A stretch of 64,000 nucleotides of DNA from Odobenus rosmarus divergens (Eukaryota > Chordata > Mammalia > Carnivora > Odobenidae), in assembly GCF_000321225.1 (NCBI RefSeq), contig NW_004450267.1, positions 2,921,191 to 2,985,190 of the forward strand, in the 5' to 3' direction. Made by a program: the position numbers and the translations under genes. Of the stretch, positions 24,411 to 34,107 are shown one piece after another. The notes under the pieces were generated by a model that ran no database searches, was not told the origin of the DNA, and saw only the letters and a program-made list of their open reading frames with translations. Numbering within the stretch: the stretch's first letter is position 1; each line of letters begins with the position of its first letter.

Positions 24411-24449
24411 GCCATTGGCCGCCAGGCCTTGTGCCTGGCGGCCAATGGG
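24411..24449. promoter_or_regulatory. Perfect 16-bp inverted repeat with opposed CCAAT boxes
   Basis: The arms 24412-24427 and 24433-24448 are exact reverse complements around a 5-base centre. Each arm contains a CCAAT box: ATTGG at 24414-24418 and CCAAT at 24442-24446, the NF-Y recognition core. A CTTGTG (24428-24433), which is the N box CACAAG on the other strand, straddles the centre. NF-Y occupancy and any hairpin formation are inferences. Confidence 0.85.
24428..24433 (-). promoter_or_regulatory. N box (CACAAG)
   Basis: This matches CACNAG on the - strand. It is a HES1 self-repression site by analogy with the N boxes described in the rodent promoter, and lies at the centre of the inverted repeat. 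Confidence 0.75.
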
Positions 24450-24460
24450 GGGGCGCGGTC

Positions 24461-24466
24461 CACGAG
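24461..24466 (+). promoter_or_regulatory. N box (CACGAG)
   Basis: This matches CACNAG on the + strand, between the inverted repeat and the RBPJ sites. A CACGCG class C site on the - strand follows at 24473-24478, giving HES1 a second likely contact. Confidence 0.75.
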
Positions 24467-24507
24467 CGGTGCCGCGTGTCTCCTCCTCCCATTGGCTGAA
24501 AGTTACT

Positions 24508-24537
24508 GTGGGAAAGAAAGTTTGGGAAGTTTCACAC
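24508..24537. promoter_or_regulatory. Paired RBPJ (CSL) site, Notch response element
   Basis: GTGGGAA at 24508-24514 faces TTCACAC at 24531-24537, head to head with exactly 16 bp between them. This is the sequence-paired-site geometry on which two Notch-RBPJ-MAML complexes pair through their ankyrin domains, and HES1 is its best-known example. The sequence shows both half-sites and the spacing; occupancy is from established knowledge. Confidence 0.93.
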
Positions 24538-24540
24538 GAG
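24535..24540 (+). promoter_or_regulatory. N box (CACGAG) overlapping the second RBPJ half-site
   Basis: CACGAG shares its first three bases with the end of TTCACAC. The repressor (HES1) and the activator (RBPJ-Notch) sites therefore overlap physically. A CACGCG class C site on the - strand follows at 24546-24551. Confidence 0.72.
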
Positions 24541-24561
24541 CCGTTCGCGTGCAGTCCCAGA

Positions 24562-24569
24562 TATATATA
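24562..24569 (+). promoter_or_regulatory. TATA box
   Basis: TATATATA lies within a longer AT run. Transcription should begin about 25-30 bp downstream, near 24586-24595, where the sequence resembles the start of the known HES1 mRNA as I remember it. Confidence 0.9.
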
Positions 24570-24586
24570 GAGGCCGCCAGGGCCTG

Positions 24587-24829
24587 GGGATCACACAGGA
24601 TCCGGAGCTGGTGCAGATAACAGTGGAATCCCCCGTCTACCTCTCTCCTTGGTCCTGGAATAGCGCTACCGGTCACCAAGTAGCCATAAGATATTATAAT
24701 AAACCCTCAGCACTTGCTCAGTTTTGTGAGAGTCTTAAGTGAAAGGGACATAAACAAAACAATTTTTTTTGTGAAGGACTCCAAAAATAAAATTCTCTAG
24801 GGATTAAAAAAAAAAAAAAGCAACAGAAA
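24587..24829 (+). other. HES1: HES1 5' UTR
   Basis: About 243 nt run from the inferred start site to the ATG, without intron signals and without any upstream ATG. The last 40 bases are A-rich, with a 13-A run at 24807-24819. The exact start is uncertain by several bases. Confidence 0.85.
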
Positions 24830-26719
24830 ATGCCAGCTGATATAATGGAGAAAAATTCCTCGTCCCCGGTGGCTGCTACCCCAGCCAGTGTCAACACGAC
24901 ACCGGATAAACCAAAGACAGCATCTGAGCACAGAAAGGTAAGGGCAGTACCACTATCTCTCTGCAGCCCTAAGAAATTAAGTCGCGGTTGGGGGGCTCCC
25001 TTCTCCCTTGAAACCCTGGGGTGAAATGGCAGATCCCATGGGAACTCAGGGCTCTTTTTTTTTTCTTTACAGTCATCAAAGCCTATCATGGAGAAAAGAC
25101 GAAGAGCGAGAATAAATGAAAGTCTGAGCCAGCTGAAAACACTGATTTTGGATGCTCTTAAGAAAGATGTAAGTGGGTAATGCTGCCTTTTTTTTTTTTT
25201 TTAATTAAAATGAAATACCATTTCACAGGTACTAAATGTGAAACCCCCCTCGCTGGCGGGATGATCCCCGCCTGCACTGCGTTCTCCGAGGCCGGAGGGC
25301 TGGGCCCCTCCAGGGTCTGGGGATGTCGGCGCCGCGGCCGGGTGGGAGGGACCCCAGACTCCGAGGCCGCTGGCGGGTCTCTCACTTTAGTGCCTTGCCT
25401 CCTTTTCTGTGCAGAGCTCGCGGCATTCCAAGCTGGAGAAGGCGGACATTCTGGAAATGACAGTGAAGCACCTCCGGAACCTGCAGCGGGCGCAGATGAC
25501 GGGTGAGGGCGGCTCGCCGCGTCCCCCTCTACGGGCGTCCCCTTCGCCCCGCGGTGATTTCTTCCAGACTTCCGCCCGTGGTTGTGAGAGGCATTCAGCT
25601 ACATTTTACTGCCTTGGCTCACTCTTGCGTTCCCACGGTCTGGGGCTTATTTATAGCCACAACTCCAAGTTGTTACTGTTCCGGAAAGGGAGGGAGAGAG
25701 ATTGTAGGGGCGAGGGTGGCGGGTGGCTTGGCAGTGTGGGAAGCGGGTGAGGAGGAAAAGACTCAGAACCGTGGCGGTTTTGAGCTGCGTGGAGCCTGAG
25801 GGTCATCTGGTTTAGCACTCCCCACTTCCCCATTAGAGTAGGGGAAATGAGGCCCGGGTGGCGGGGAACGGGGGGAAGGGCACTGCCCAAGGTCACTACG
25901 CGCGCGCGGAGGGTGGGGAAGATGTGAGGCTGAATGGGTTAAAATAAAGCCGCGGGGAATGGAGAGGAACTGTCTCGGCTTCGGTTGCCAAGCTAGTGCT
26001 GAGAGGTGGACGGTTTTTCTAAACCACCACCCTCCCCCCAACCCCAGCCGGGGACTGGTCCGCGGGCGGGTGGTCAGGGAGGGGCGCTGCGGGGACCTCC
26101 CAGGGCGGAGGCGGTGGCCTCGGGGCCAGGGCCATTGGGTGACCCGTCTGTCTCCTTCTGGCCCGCAGCGGCGCTCAGCACAGACCCGAGCGTGCTGGGG
26201 AAGTACCGCGCCGGCTTCAGCGAGTGCATGAACGAGGTGACCCGCTTCCTGTCCACGTGCGAGGGCGTTAACACTGAGGTGCGCACCCGGCTGCTCGGAC
26301 ACCTGGCCAACTGCATGACCCAGATCAACGCCATGACCTACCCGGGGCAGCCGCACCCCGCCTTGCAGGCGCCGCCGCCGCCCCCGCCGGGACCCGGCGG
26401 CCCGCAGCACGCGCCGTTCGCGCCGCCACCTCCTCTCGTGCCCATCCCCGGGGGCGCGGCGCCCCCTCCCGGCGGCGCGCCCTGCAAGCTGGGCAGCCCC
26501 GCTGGAGAGGCCGCTAAGGTGTTCGGCGGCTTCCAGGTGGTGCCCGCTCCGGACGGCCAGTTTGCCTTCCTCATCCCCAACGGGGCCTTCGCTCACAGCG
26601 GCCCCGTCATCCCAGTCTACACCAGCAACAGCGGGACCTCCGTGGGTCCGAACGCAGTGTCGCCTTCCAGCGGCCCCTCGCTCACGGCGGACTCCATGTG
26701 GAGGCCGTGGCGGAACTGA
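24830..26719 (+). CDS. HES1: HES1, hairy/enhancer-of-split bHLH transcriptional repressor (4 coding exons, intact)
   Basis: Coding exons are 24830-24937 (36 codons), 25073-25168 (32 codons), 25415-25502 and 26169-26719. All introns (135, 246 and 666 bp) are GT-AG; the last splits codon 98. The join gives 843 nt, 280 residues plus TGA, the usual HES1 length. The start has A at -3 and begins MPADIMEK; no earlier ATG lies in the 5' UTR. Domains: basic region with the family's proline (P40, in [14 protein letters not shown]), helix-loop-helix to about residue 93, Orange domain about 110-143, a proline/glycine-rich linker about 156-202, and the C-terminal WRPW at 275-278, which recruits Groucho/TLE. 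The protein is a nuclear Notch effector that binds N boxes and class C sites and represses proneural genes and its own promoter. The only difference from human that I recall is P208 in place of Q. No frameshift or missing key residue is visible. Confidence 0.99.
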
Positions 26720-26720
26720 G
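25230..26720. other. HES1 gene-body CpG-rich region
   Basis: CpG dinucleotides are dense from late intron 2 to the stop codon, especially in exon 4. This produces long spurious antisense reading frames. The CpG richness is typical of HES1 and of Polycomb-regulated developmental genes. Confidence 0.75.
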
Positions 26721-27092
26721 GGGCTCAGGTCATCCCTTCCCCTAAACTCCCAACCCACCTCTCTTCCCTTGGAACACTCAACAGGAACTTGGACACTGGG
26801 AGAGAAGAGGACTTTTGTGATTAATGGTTATTTTTTTTTTTTAATTTCTAAAAAGTTACTTTTTTGTAGAGAGCTGTATTAAGTGACTGACCATGCACTA
26901 TATTTGTATATATTTTATATGTTCATATTGGATTGCGCCTTTGTATTATAAAAGTTCAGATGACATTTCGTTTTTTACACGAGATTTCTTTTTTATGTGA
27001 TGCCAAAGATGTTTGAAAATGCTCTTAAAATATCTTCCTTTTGGGAAGTTTATTTGAGAAAATATAATAAAAGAAAAAAGAGTGAAGGCTTC
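26720..27092 (+). other. HES1: HES1 3' UTR
   Basis: This AT-rich 3' UTR of about 370 nt carries UGUAUAUA at 26905-26912 (a perfect Pumilio-type UGUANAUA) and CCAAAGA at 27003-27009 (a 7mer-A1 match to the miR-9-5p seed). miR-9 targeting of HES1 is established and helps set its oscillation; Pumilio binding is inferred. The cleavage site is placed 10-30 nt after the AATAAA and is approximate. Confidence 0.85.
27066..27071 (+). terminator. HES1 polyadenylation signal AATAAA
   Basis: This canonical AATAAA lies about 350 nt after the stop codon, at the position expected for the HES1 mRNA end. Confidence 0.9.
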
Positions 27093-27094
27093 TA

Positions 27095-29225
27095 TGTCTT
27101 ATAACTGATTATTTCAGAATATGTAAAAAAAAAAAAGAGGCCCTTGGCAGAATGTGAATTACATGTAATCTGAGAATTCAGTCATTGGTTCTTTTGTTAT
27201 TAAAAAGAACATTTTTTAAAATCCATCAAAACTTTTACCAACCCTCCATGAACTAAATTCCACTTAATTTGCAAGAACCCATCTAATATGGCTACCCTGA
27301 TCAATTTGTGGTCAACCTCTCAAAGGATTTCAATTTAGTTGCAGTTTGGGTAAATCATTCAGTTCTGGTTCTCCTACTAGCTCCTTCTGAGGAAGGCTGA
27401 ACTGGACTGAAGTCATGAAGTTAATCAATCGAGTAATGTGTGCCCACCGCACATTAAGGGAGACTCCTGTGGCACTACGTCCCTGGGGTAGCACACCACC
27501 ATCCAAAGTAAATGCATACAGGCAGCCTCCAGCCTTCAAGTTTGGGAGCCTGTTCAATTAGTCAGTACTTAGATGCAGTTAGGCATTCCCTTGTACCAGC
27601 CTCCAAAAGTTTGCAGATGCCTCTCTGCACCCTCTTCAAGCAAGCTGAGAAGGTCAACAGATTCCTTCTGCCAAGGGACAGCTAGTTAGACTCCCAAGTG
27701 GAGCCCAAGTCCAGATGATTAACACCAGACATATGTTTTTGATAAGTTTCTATGCTTGGCTCTAATAGAGAAAGCATGTGGGGGCCGTGCTGGCAGGCAC
27801 ACAGGCCATCTTCCCTTTAATACAAACAGCAAGCGACCCCTTCGCTTGGTCATGCCCCATTTCCAGGCAAGATGTGGGCTCCAGATAGAAGCAAAAGGGT
27901 TGTCTCGGGTTTCAGCTCACATAACCCTCCTTAACAAGTCCTAACTCAAAGCGGACAGCTTTAAACTGTGCCAGGATCTGCAGGGAATTTCTTCCAAATC
28001 CCATCACAAAGGCTTGTCAGATTTTGTCAGATTTGGCCAGGTGTTTGACTGCATCCAGGTGTTGGGGAAATGAAAACCACGAGCCCTGCGAGACCAGACA
28101 CATCAGCCGCGCTGTGGGTCTGGCAGGCGCGCCCTCCTCCCACACCGCCGGCCAGTCCTCCTCCCGGCCCGGCCCCTCCCGCCAGCCTCATCTCATCCCC
28201 CTTCTTTCAGAACGGCTTCTGGGAGGAGAAGGATGAGGCGGGAGAAATCAATCTTTGAAGCCTTCCTAACAAAGATAAAGCCAACGATTTTCTGTCTTGT
28301 TTCAAAAGCTTTACCTCTCCCCCGCCTTGCTCTGGCCTTTCCCACAGGCCAGTGTGGAGAGCCGCTCTATCACAGGAATGATCTAGCTAGCCGACAGCAC
28401 TTTTCTACCGAAATACTTTCGACCCAGCTTCGGACCGGAGGGAGAGTTTTAAAAAAATACTTTTTAAAATTTGGCTCCTACTTACCTCATTATGTGAAAG
28501 GTGTCCAACACCCACCCCCAAGAAATACACACATATACACATACCCCTCTTTATCGTACCATTTTTTTCATGATTTCCCTCTTGTTTAAACACAAACATA
28601 ATAGCGATTGCTCTATTAAGACACCCAACACCAGCCTAAATGCTTCATTCGGTAAACCTGTCCTCTGGAGTACTTAAAAGTCCTTAACTGTCCTGGCATA
28701 AATAATGGAGGCACCAGGGTCTCATTTTTATAAAAATAATGTATGTTCTTCAAAAAGTCACACACACACACACCAGTGCAATCTCTACACCAACCTAAAA
28801 TTAAATCTCTTTGTCTTTCCCTGTACTAAAGGGGAACAACTGAAAAAGCGAATTTTTATTAACATCATCAAAAGTGTATACATAGATCTCCTGGGGGAGG
28901 GAATAATAGATTTAAGGAAAGGAAGTAAACATTTGTTCCTTTGATAATTTGAAAATCGTCTTTTTTCCTGGAATTTGGGTCGAGACTCTCAGATGAGGCA
29001 TCTGTTTCTGCACAATTTGGGGAGAAAGGGTGACACCTTAGGCCCCAATGGGAATTTTCAGGCTCCTGTGCCAGCTACACCACTGAACTGACTGTGTCAC
29101 TCTGGATGAGTCATTTCCCTTATCTGGGACATTTCCAAGTCCGTAAAATGGAGTGGGTTTATTTCGAAGACCTTGTGTCCTCCTGCACCCAGGCTGTTTC
29201 TGGAGCTTCAAAGACGACTGCAATT
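27095..29225. other. Unique sequence downstream of HES1
   Basis: No gene or confident repeat. An 11-A tract lies at 27125-27136. A short direct repeat, GTCAGATTT, at 28016-28035 precedes two CAGGTG E-boxes within 28038-28063. It may contain regulatory DNA; nothing firmer can be said. Confidence 0.4.
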
Positions 29226-30038
29226 TTGCCCACCCACCCCCCACCCGACCTGGCCTAGTTTTACGACCTCGGGGCACACCCGGCTACCCCTCTCCCCCGC
29301 CCGGGGCAGTCCCGATGGTTCCAAGAGATAAGGCCCAGCTCCAAGCTCCAGGTCCGGATGCGGGCCGCCGGCCTCCGCCGCAGCGCGCATTATCCTCTCA
29401 ATGGAGACCCCTCCAGGGCCCCGGCCCCCCGCCGTCCCTGGCAGCATCCGGAGCCGGGAAGGCGCTGAACTGGAAGGGGAGCTCTCCCCGGTCAAGACGC
29501 GAGCCTTCTCTAATGAATAAGCGCGACTCCGAGGCGCGCCCCCTCCTCAAGCCCCATTCCACCCCCACGTGTTTCTGGAATGGGGACCCAGGGGTTAAAC
29601 TGGACCCCCTCATCGTCACCACCGTCCCGGGAAACCTGTCATTAAAGTCAATTAACTTTTCCCACACCCCTTGGCCGGTAACAACTCGCTGCTAGCTTCC
29701 TCCTCGGCTCCTAAGTGCAACCAGATGGGCCGCCGAGTTGTTCCCGCCGCGCGCCCGCCAGGGCGGCCCGGGGGTTCCAGGGAGGCCGCCGGGCCCCGGG
29801 GCCCCGGGCGGGAGCAGGCCAGGGCGGCCACGCCGGGCCAGCCCCGGCGGCCCTGCGGCCAAGGTGGTTTGCTTAGCAGGCCTGGCTGCTTTCTGGCAGG
29901 AAATGAATAGCTCCCAGATGAGCTCAGGCAACCTGAGAGGTCGTGAGAACGGCGCGAACCCCCGCCTGTGCAGCCGGCAACCTGCCAGGCCGCGGGGGGA
30001 GCGGGCGGCGGCGGCGGCGGGAGGCCGGGAGGCCCGGC

Positions 30039-30053
30039 GGGCGGGCGGGCGGG
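30039..30053 (+). other. Potential G-quadruplex
   Basis: Four GGG tracts are joined by single C loops. Nearby, 30402-30427 also has several G4-5 runs on the + strand, and the C run at 30142-30160 puts a 19-G run on the - strand. Confidence 0.7.
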
Positions 30054-30141
30054 CGGCGGCAGGGGGAGAGGGAGGAGGGAGCCGCTGACACACGAGCCCG
30101 CGCCCGCTCCCGCTGACAGGCAGGCAGCCGCCCGCGCCCGG

Positions 30142-30160
30142 CCCCCCCCCCCCCCCCCCC
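30142..30160 (+). repeat. Poly-C homopolymer, 19 bases
   Basis: An uninterrupted run of 19 C lies within the downstream CpG island. Its length is likely to vary and to be prone to sequencing error. Confidence 0.9.
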
Positions 30161-30469
30161 GCTTCCCCCGCCCCAGGCCCCAGCGCCTCCCAAGCAGCAG
30201 GCTCTAGCCGCAGAAATGCGGCCGCCCGGCCCCGCCAGGGCCTGGGGGTGGGGCGGCCTGCCAGTGTTTTTCCAGTTCCCCCGGTAGCTCCGGGCCGCAT
30301 TTAGAAGCCGGGGAAACTGGGCCGAGGCCAGTGTCAGGGCACCAGAGGCCCTCGCGGCCTGCCGAGCACTGCCAAGCGTCAGGCCAAGCCAGGGCAGGAG
30401 TGGGCAGGGAGGGGGTGGGGGTGGGGGCGACAAGGGCATCTCAGCCCACACCGGCGTCCCAAAAAAGAG

Positions 30470-31005
30470 CCGCCAGACAACAACTCTGGACTCCTTAAAA
30501 AAAAAAAAAGTATCTCGTTTCTAAAAACCCTGAGCACCTACTAAGTGCCCAGCAGGTCCACTGCAAGTGCTACAAAGATAACATTAATTCCCACACAGCC
30601 CCCAACTCCCAGAGCTCTGGTTTAGCTAGGAAGATAGACAAACATTCAAGTGACTCATCCCAGGCATGATGAGGTAAGTGCCAAAAATGAAGTTTAAACA
30701 AAGGGCACCTAAGAACAGAGAAATTAATTCTGATTTAAGAGGAAACCAGGTAAGTTTTTCAGGGAGTTGGCACTTGAAACTGAGAGCTGAAAGATGAGAT
30801 CAACGGGAAGAGAAAGGAGGAATAGGAAGGTGAAAGAAAAAGCAGAGATGGGTAAATATTTAGGTCCAGTTGGAGAAATTTCAGGAAGTTTGCCACGGTA
30901 GTCATATTTAAATTTTCAAATATATAACTTGGCTTAGAGGCCAAAAAAAAAAAAAAAAAAAAAGAGGACCAGGCTGTCTGCTTCAGTCCTTGGTTTATTG
31001 TAGAA
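30470..31005. other. Intergenic, nothing firm
   Basis: No gene. It has poly-A tracts at 30497-30509 and 30943-30963 and weak resemblance to old repeat DNA. Confidence 0.35.
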
Positions 31006-31009
31006 TAGC

Positions 31010-31220
31010 CCAAGGGTTTAAAGCACAGGATCTGGCTTCAGATTGCTTAGGTTGTAAGACCAAGACAAATTAATTTCTCTGAGCCTCATCTATAACTTGG
31101 GGCTCAAAGGGATAGTATTTCATAGGGTGGTGAGGATAAAATAAGTAAATGGCATGTAAAGCATCGAGAATGGTGTTTGGCACAGGAGACCTCAATGCAT
31201 GGTCAGCTATGATGATGCCC
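31010..31220 (+). repeat. MIR
   Basis: 'aagcacaggatctggcttcagat', 'ttaatttctctgagcctca' and 'aatggcatgtaaagcatcgagaatggtgtttggcac' follow MIR order. Confidence 0.68.
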
Positions 31221-31364
31221 AAGTCACCCCAGCGAGAGAGGGATGCTCACCAAACCAGAAAGCCAACCCTGAACTTTGCCCAGTGACTTCACGGACTGCT
31301 TTTAATTGCATCAGGCCCTGTGTGAAAGGCCCACTGCTCCTTCCATAGTTTCTGAATTTCATGT

Positions 31365-31500
31365 ACTCATTCGATAATTACTGAACCAGGCAGTACAGGA
31401 ATAAAGGGAGAAGAAAGGCATGATCTCTACAGCTGTAAAGCTCACAGTCTAGTAGGCAAGACAAACCAGTAAAAAATAATAATAATAATAATAATAATAG
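31365..31500 (-). repeat. L2 end, antisense, with (AAT)n
   Basis: 'catgatctctacagctgtaaagctcacagtctagtagg' is reversed L2. An (AAT)n run follows at 31475-31499. Confidence 0.6.
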
Positions 31501-31739
31501 TTACTCTGTGTTAAGTGCCAGAGAAGAGGAGTGGTGCAAAAGAAGGGGACATGTCATAGCAGGCAAGTTTTTGATCCTCCAAATCATGATTAACCTGAGA
31601 ATTTGCGTGACCGCAGACATGGCTGGCATGGTATATAACTAGTCAAATTCCACCGAAGAAAGGTTATTGTCAAATGGTTAATTTGAAAATTAATCATCTT
31701 ATGATACTAATATCTTTCGAATGAGCACAGTCTCCGTGA

Positions 31740-31915
31740 TGTAGTCAAGGAACTGGACACACAGTCAAGGAATCCTGGTTCCAAATTGGCCACTACCTGT
31801 GAAATGCTGAGCGAGTCCCCTGGAGTCTCTGGGCTCCTATTTCCTCCCTGACAAGGTGAGGTTAGACCGGAAGTCTCTAAAGTCCTTTTCAACTCCATGG
31901 TCTGTGATTCTCTTT
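31740..31915 (+). repeat. MIR-like fragment
   Basis: 'aatcctggttccaaattggccactacctgtgaaatgctgagcgagtcc' resembles a decayed MIR. Confidence 0.45.
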
Positions 31916-31919
31916 CCTC

Positions 31920-32670
31920 AGCTTGCTTCCACGTGTCTCTACATTTTGACACATGCTCTATGGCTGTAAGAACCTATATCGGGCATAGGTCTGGGATGAT
32001 TTTACAACCAAGTATTTTCATCTGCAGTGAAAGATGGGGAAACAGACCCAAATAGATGGACATTGTAGTTCCGCTGTGGCAAACAAATAGGCCACATGTT
32101 AGATTCTGGAGCTGGGCCATGTTAGTGAGAATCCTGTCCGCCGCGTGGCAATCAAAGGAAGACTGCACCTCACGGGATTTGCTCATATATCTGCTGCTAA
32201 GACCCTATCCTTTACGGTAACATCTTGTTATCTTACTGGGAAAACTGAAAAACAAGAGTTAAAAATACCACCACTTTCCCTCTTCATCCTAAAAAATTGC
32301 TTCCCATCTTTCTCATTTGTCCACTTCTTTAATGAAAAAAAAAAAAGAATGTGATCTGTTGTTTATCAGGACTCCTTCCATTTAGGAAACATAGTTCCCC
32401 AACTGGCTAGAGTTTTTCCACTAATACACTTACTGAATTAAATAAACTTACTGAATTAGTCTCGTCAAACAAGAATGTCAGTCTGAATTAGTGAAAAATC
32501 TAAATTTTAAATATCCAATAGAGAGAGCAGTAAACTTTGCAAATAGTTGTAGTGAGTCTGAATTCATAGTTTACAAAAGCACTTGCTCTTATAAAACGAA
32601 TGCATTAAAGTCATTTAAAGAACGTATTCTCCTAAACAGGTTAAACATGACTTTTGCAGTATTATTTAAA
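31920..32670. other. Intergenic, nothing recognised
   Basis: AT-rich sequence without a supported gene or repeat. Confidence 0.4.
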
Positions 32671-32673
32671 CTA

Positions 32674-33010
32674 TAGCTGACCCTTGAGGAATGCAGGTTT
32701 GAACTGTGCAGGTCCCCTTGCACATGGATTTTTTTTTCAATAAATACAGTACAGTACTATAAATACATTTTCTCTTCCTTATGATTTTCTTCCTAACATT
32801 TTCTTTTCTCTGGTTTACTATAAGAATACTGTATGTAATACACATAACATACAAAATATGTGTTAATCAGCTGTTTATGTTATCACTGAGGTTTCTGATC
32901 AGCACTAAGTTATTAGTAGGTAAACTTTTGGGGGTCAAAAATTATATGCAGATTTGAAGATGGGGGAGATCGGTGCTACAACTCCTGCATTGTTCAAGGG
33001 TGAACTGTAT
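32674..33010 (+). mobile_element. Tigger-family (TcMar) non-autonomous DNA transposon
   Basis: The terminal inverted repeats 'gctgacccttgaggaatgcagg' and 'cctgcattgttcaagggtgaact' bracket the known interior (cagtacagtactataaatac, cataacatacaaaatatgtg). A TA dinucleotide sits at each edge, as expected for Tc1/mariner insertion. Confidence 0.85.
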
Positions 33011-33014
33011 AAAT

Positions 33015-33764
33015 CTTTCCTCATAGTAAGAAAAAGAGCTATGATTGCAACCCAAGTAAATAATTGTAGCCTAAGTTAATAATAAGGCTTTACTGTAGCT
33101 ATTCTATGTCTGGATACATTTCCAGTTGTAATCTGCCTTTGCGCAAGCAGAGTTCTATGCACTTTTGTCCCTTAAAATTACAAGTATCACTCAATGAGAG
33201 CAATGTTATTTAAGGAATACTATTTGTAACTTACTATTTTGTTATTCACAAATGTGATCGGTGTTCATGCTAGACTCATTTCACTTGTTTAGTCACCAAT
33301 GTGAGACACGATCTTTGTAAATCCAGCTTACAGAAAACTCCAGCCTAGAGAAAAACCGGGGTCGACAAACACCACCACCCAAAATGTCTTGCTTCCTGCT
33401 ACCTAGTTTCTCTTCTATCAGCTTTTCGCCCTTAGCCATAAAACCTGTCCTTACGGCATCAAAATGTATAACAGGAATACCATTCCTTAACAGGGCCAGG
33501 AAAGGGCAAAAGCAATGTCAAATAAGTTTCAGAAGCAACTGCCATATATGAGTTGAGGAGTAAAAAGTTAAGTGGGAAAGTGCTGAAGGCATTTCTTCAT
33601 TTCAGTGAATGCCCAATAGACATATGGGCTCAGGGATGGGATACAAAATGTAAAGGAAGGCTTTCCACACCCCAGATTCGTGAAGAACAAATACTCTTGA
33701 ACATGCAAAGTTATGCTTTCTTGAGTTCTGTTCCATAATTAGGACCCCATGATTATTTTTATAC
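33015..33764. other. Intergenic, nothing recognised
   Basis: No gene or confident repeat was seen. Confidence 0.4.
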
Positions 33765-33781
33765 AAATAGAATCTTGCAGA

Positions 33782-33968
33782 GGGGCGCCTGGGTGGCTCA
33801 GTTGTTTAAGTGTCTACCTTCAGCTCAGGTCATGATCCCGGGGTCCTGGGATTGAGCCCACGTCAGGCTCCCTGCTCAGTGGGGAGTCTGCTTCTCCCTC
33901 TCCCTCTGCCCCTCCCCCCTGCTTGTGCACTCTCTCTCTCTCAAATAAATAAATAAAATCTTTAAAAA
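33782..33968 (+). mobile_element. Can-SINE
   Basis: Complete element with the 17-bp target-site duplication AAATAGAATCTTGCAGA at 33765-33781 and 33969-33985. It is the first Can-SINE downstream of HES1 and lies just beside the FTL retrocopy. Confidence 0.95.
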
Positions 33969-34107
33969 AAATAGAATCTTGCAGAATCAGACAGATATTT
34001 CCCTTAAAACTCTACATAACAAGGTAATTGTGGAATTGGTTATTAATGCCTTGCAGAGGAGGGCAAGCTTCAAAATAAAAACCCCAAAATTAAAGACTCA
34101 TTTGTGT

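Larger units (their letters stand above)
24361..24590 (+). promoter_or_regulatory. HES1: HES1 core and proximal promoter
   Basis: This block just upstream of the transcription start holds, in order, a TGACGT half-CRE-like site (24373-24378), opposed CCAAT boxes in an inverted repeat, N boxes, a third reversed CCAAT box (ATTGG, 24491-24495), a paired RBPJ site and a TATA box. The layout matches the known HES1 promoter, which is switched on by Notch through RBPJ and switched off by HES1 itself. The site calls are motif matches; factor binding is inferred from the family. Confidence 0.93.
29230..30460. other. Downstream CpG island, no gene recognised
   Basis: This GC- and CpG-rich block starts about 2.1 kb after the HES1 poly(A) site. 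It includes GCG-type simple repeats around 30003-30060, a quadruplex motif, a 19-C run (30142-30160) and a G-rich stretch at 30402-30427. No conserved protein appears in any frame. It may be the promoter of a non-coding RNA or a regulatory element of HES1. Confidence 0.82.

Noticed and set aside
24401..24620. 76-codon frame starting in the HES1 promoter as an upstream gene
   Set aside because: It starts before the TATA box and reads through the promoter and 5' UTR; the transcript is expected to begin near 24587, and it resembles no protein.
25763..26758. 331-codon open frame on the - strand
   Set aside because: It is the antisense shadow of HES1 exon 4 and intron 3 in GC-rich DNA; the + strand protein is unambiguous.
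29692..30451. Open frames of 175-202 codons on the - strand
   Set aside because: Same reason: GC-rich downstream CpG island with proline/arginine-rich low-complexity translations.
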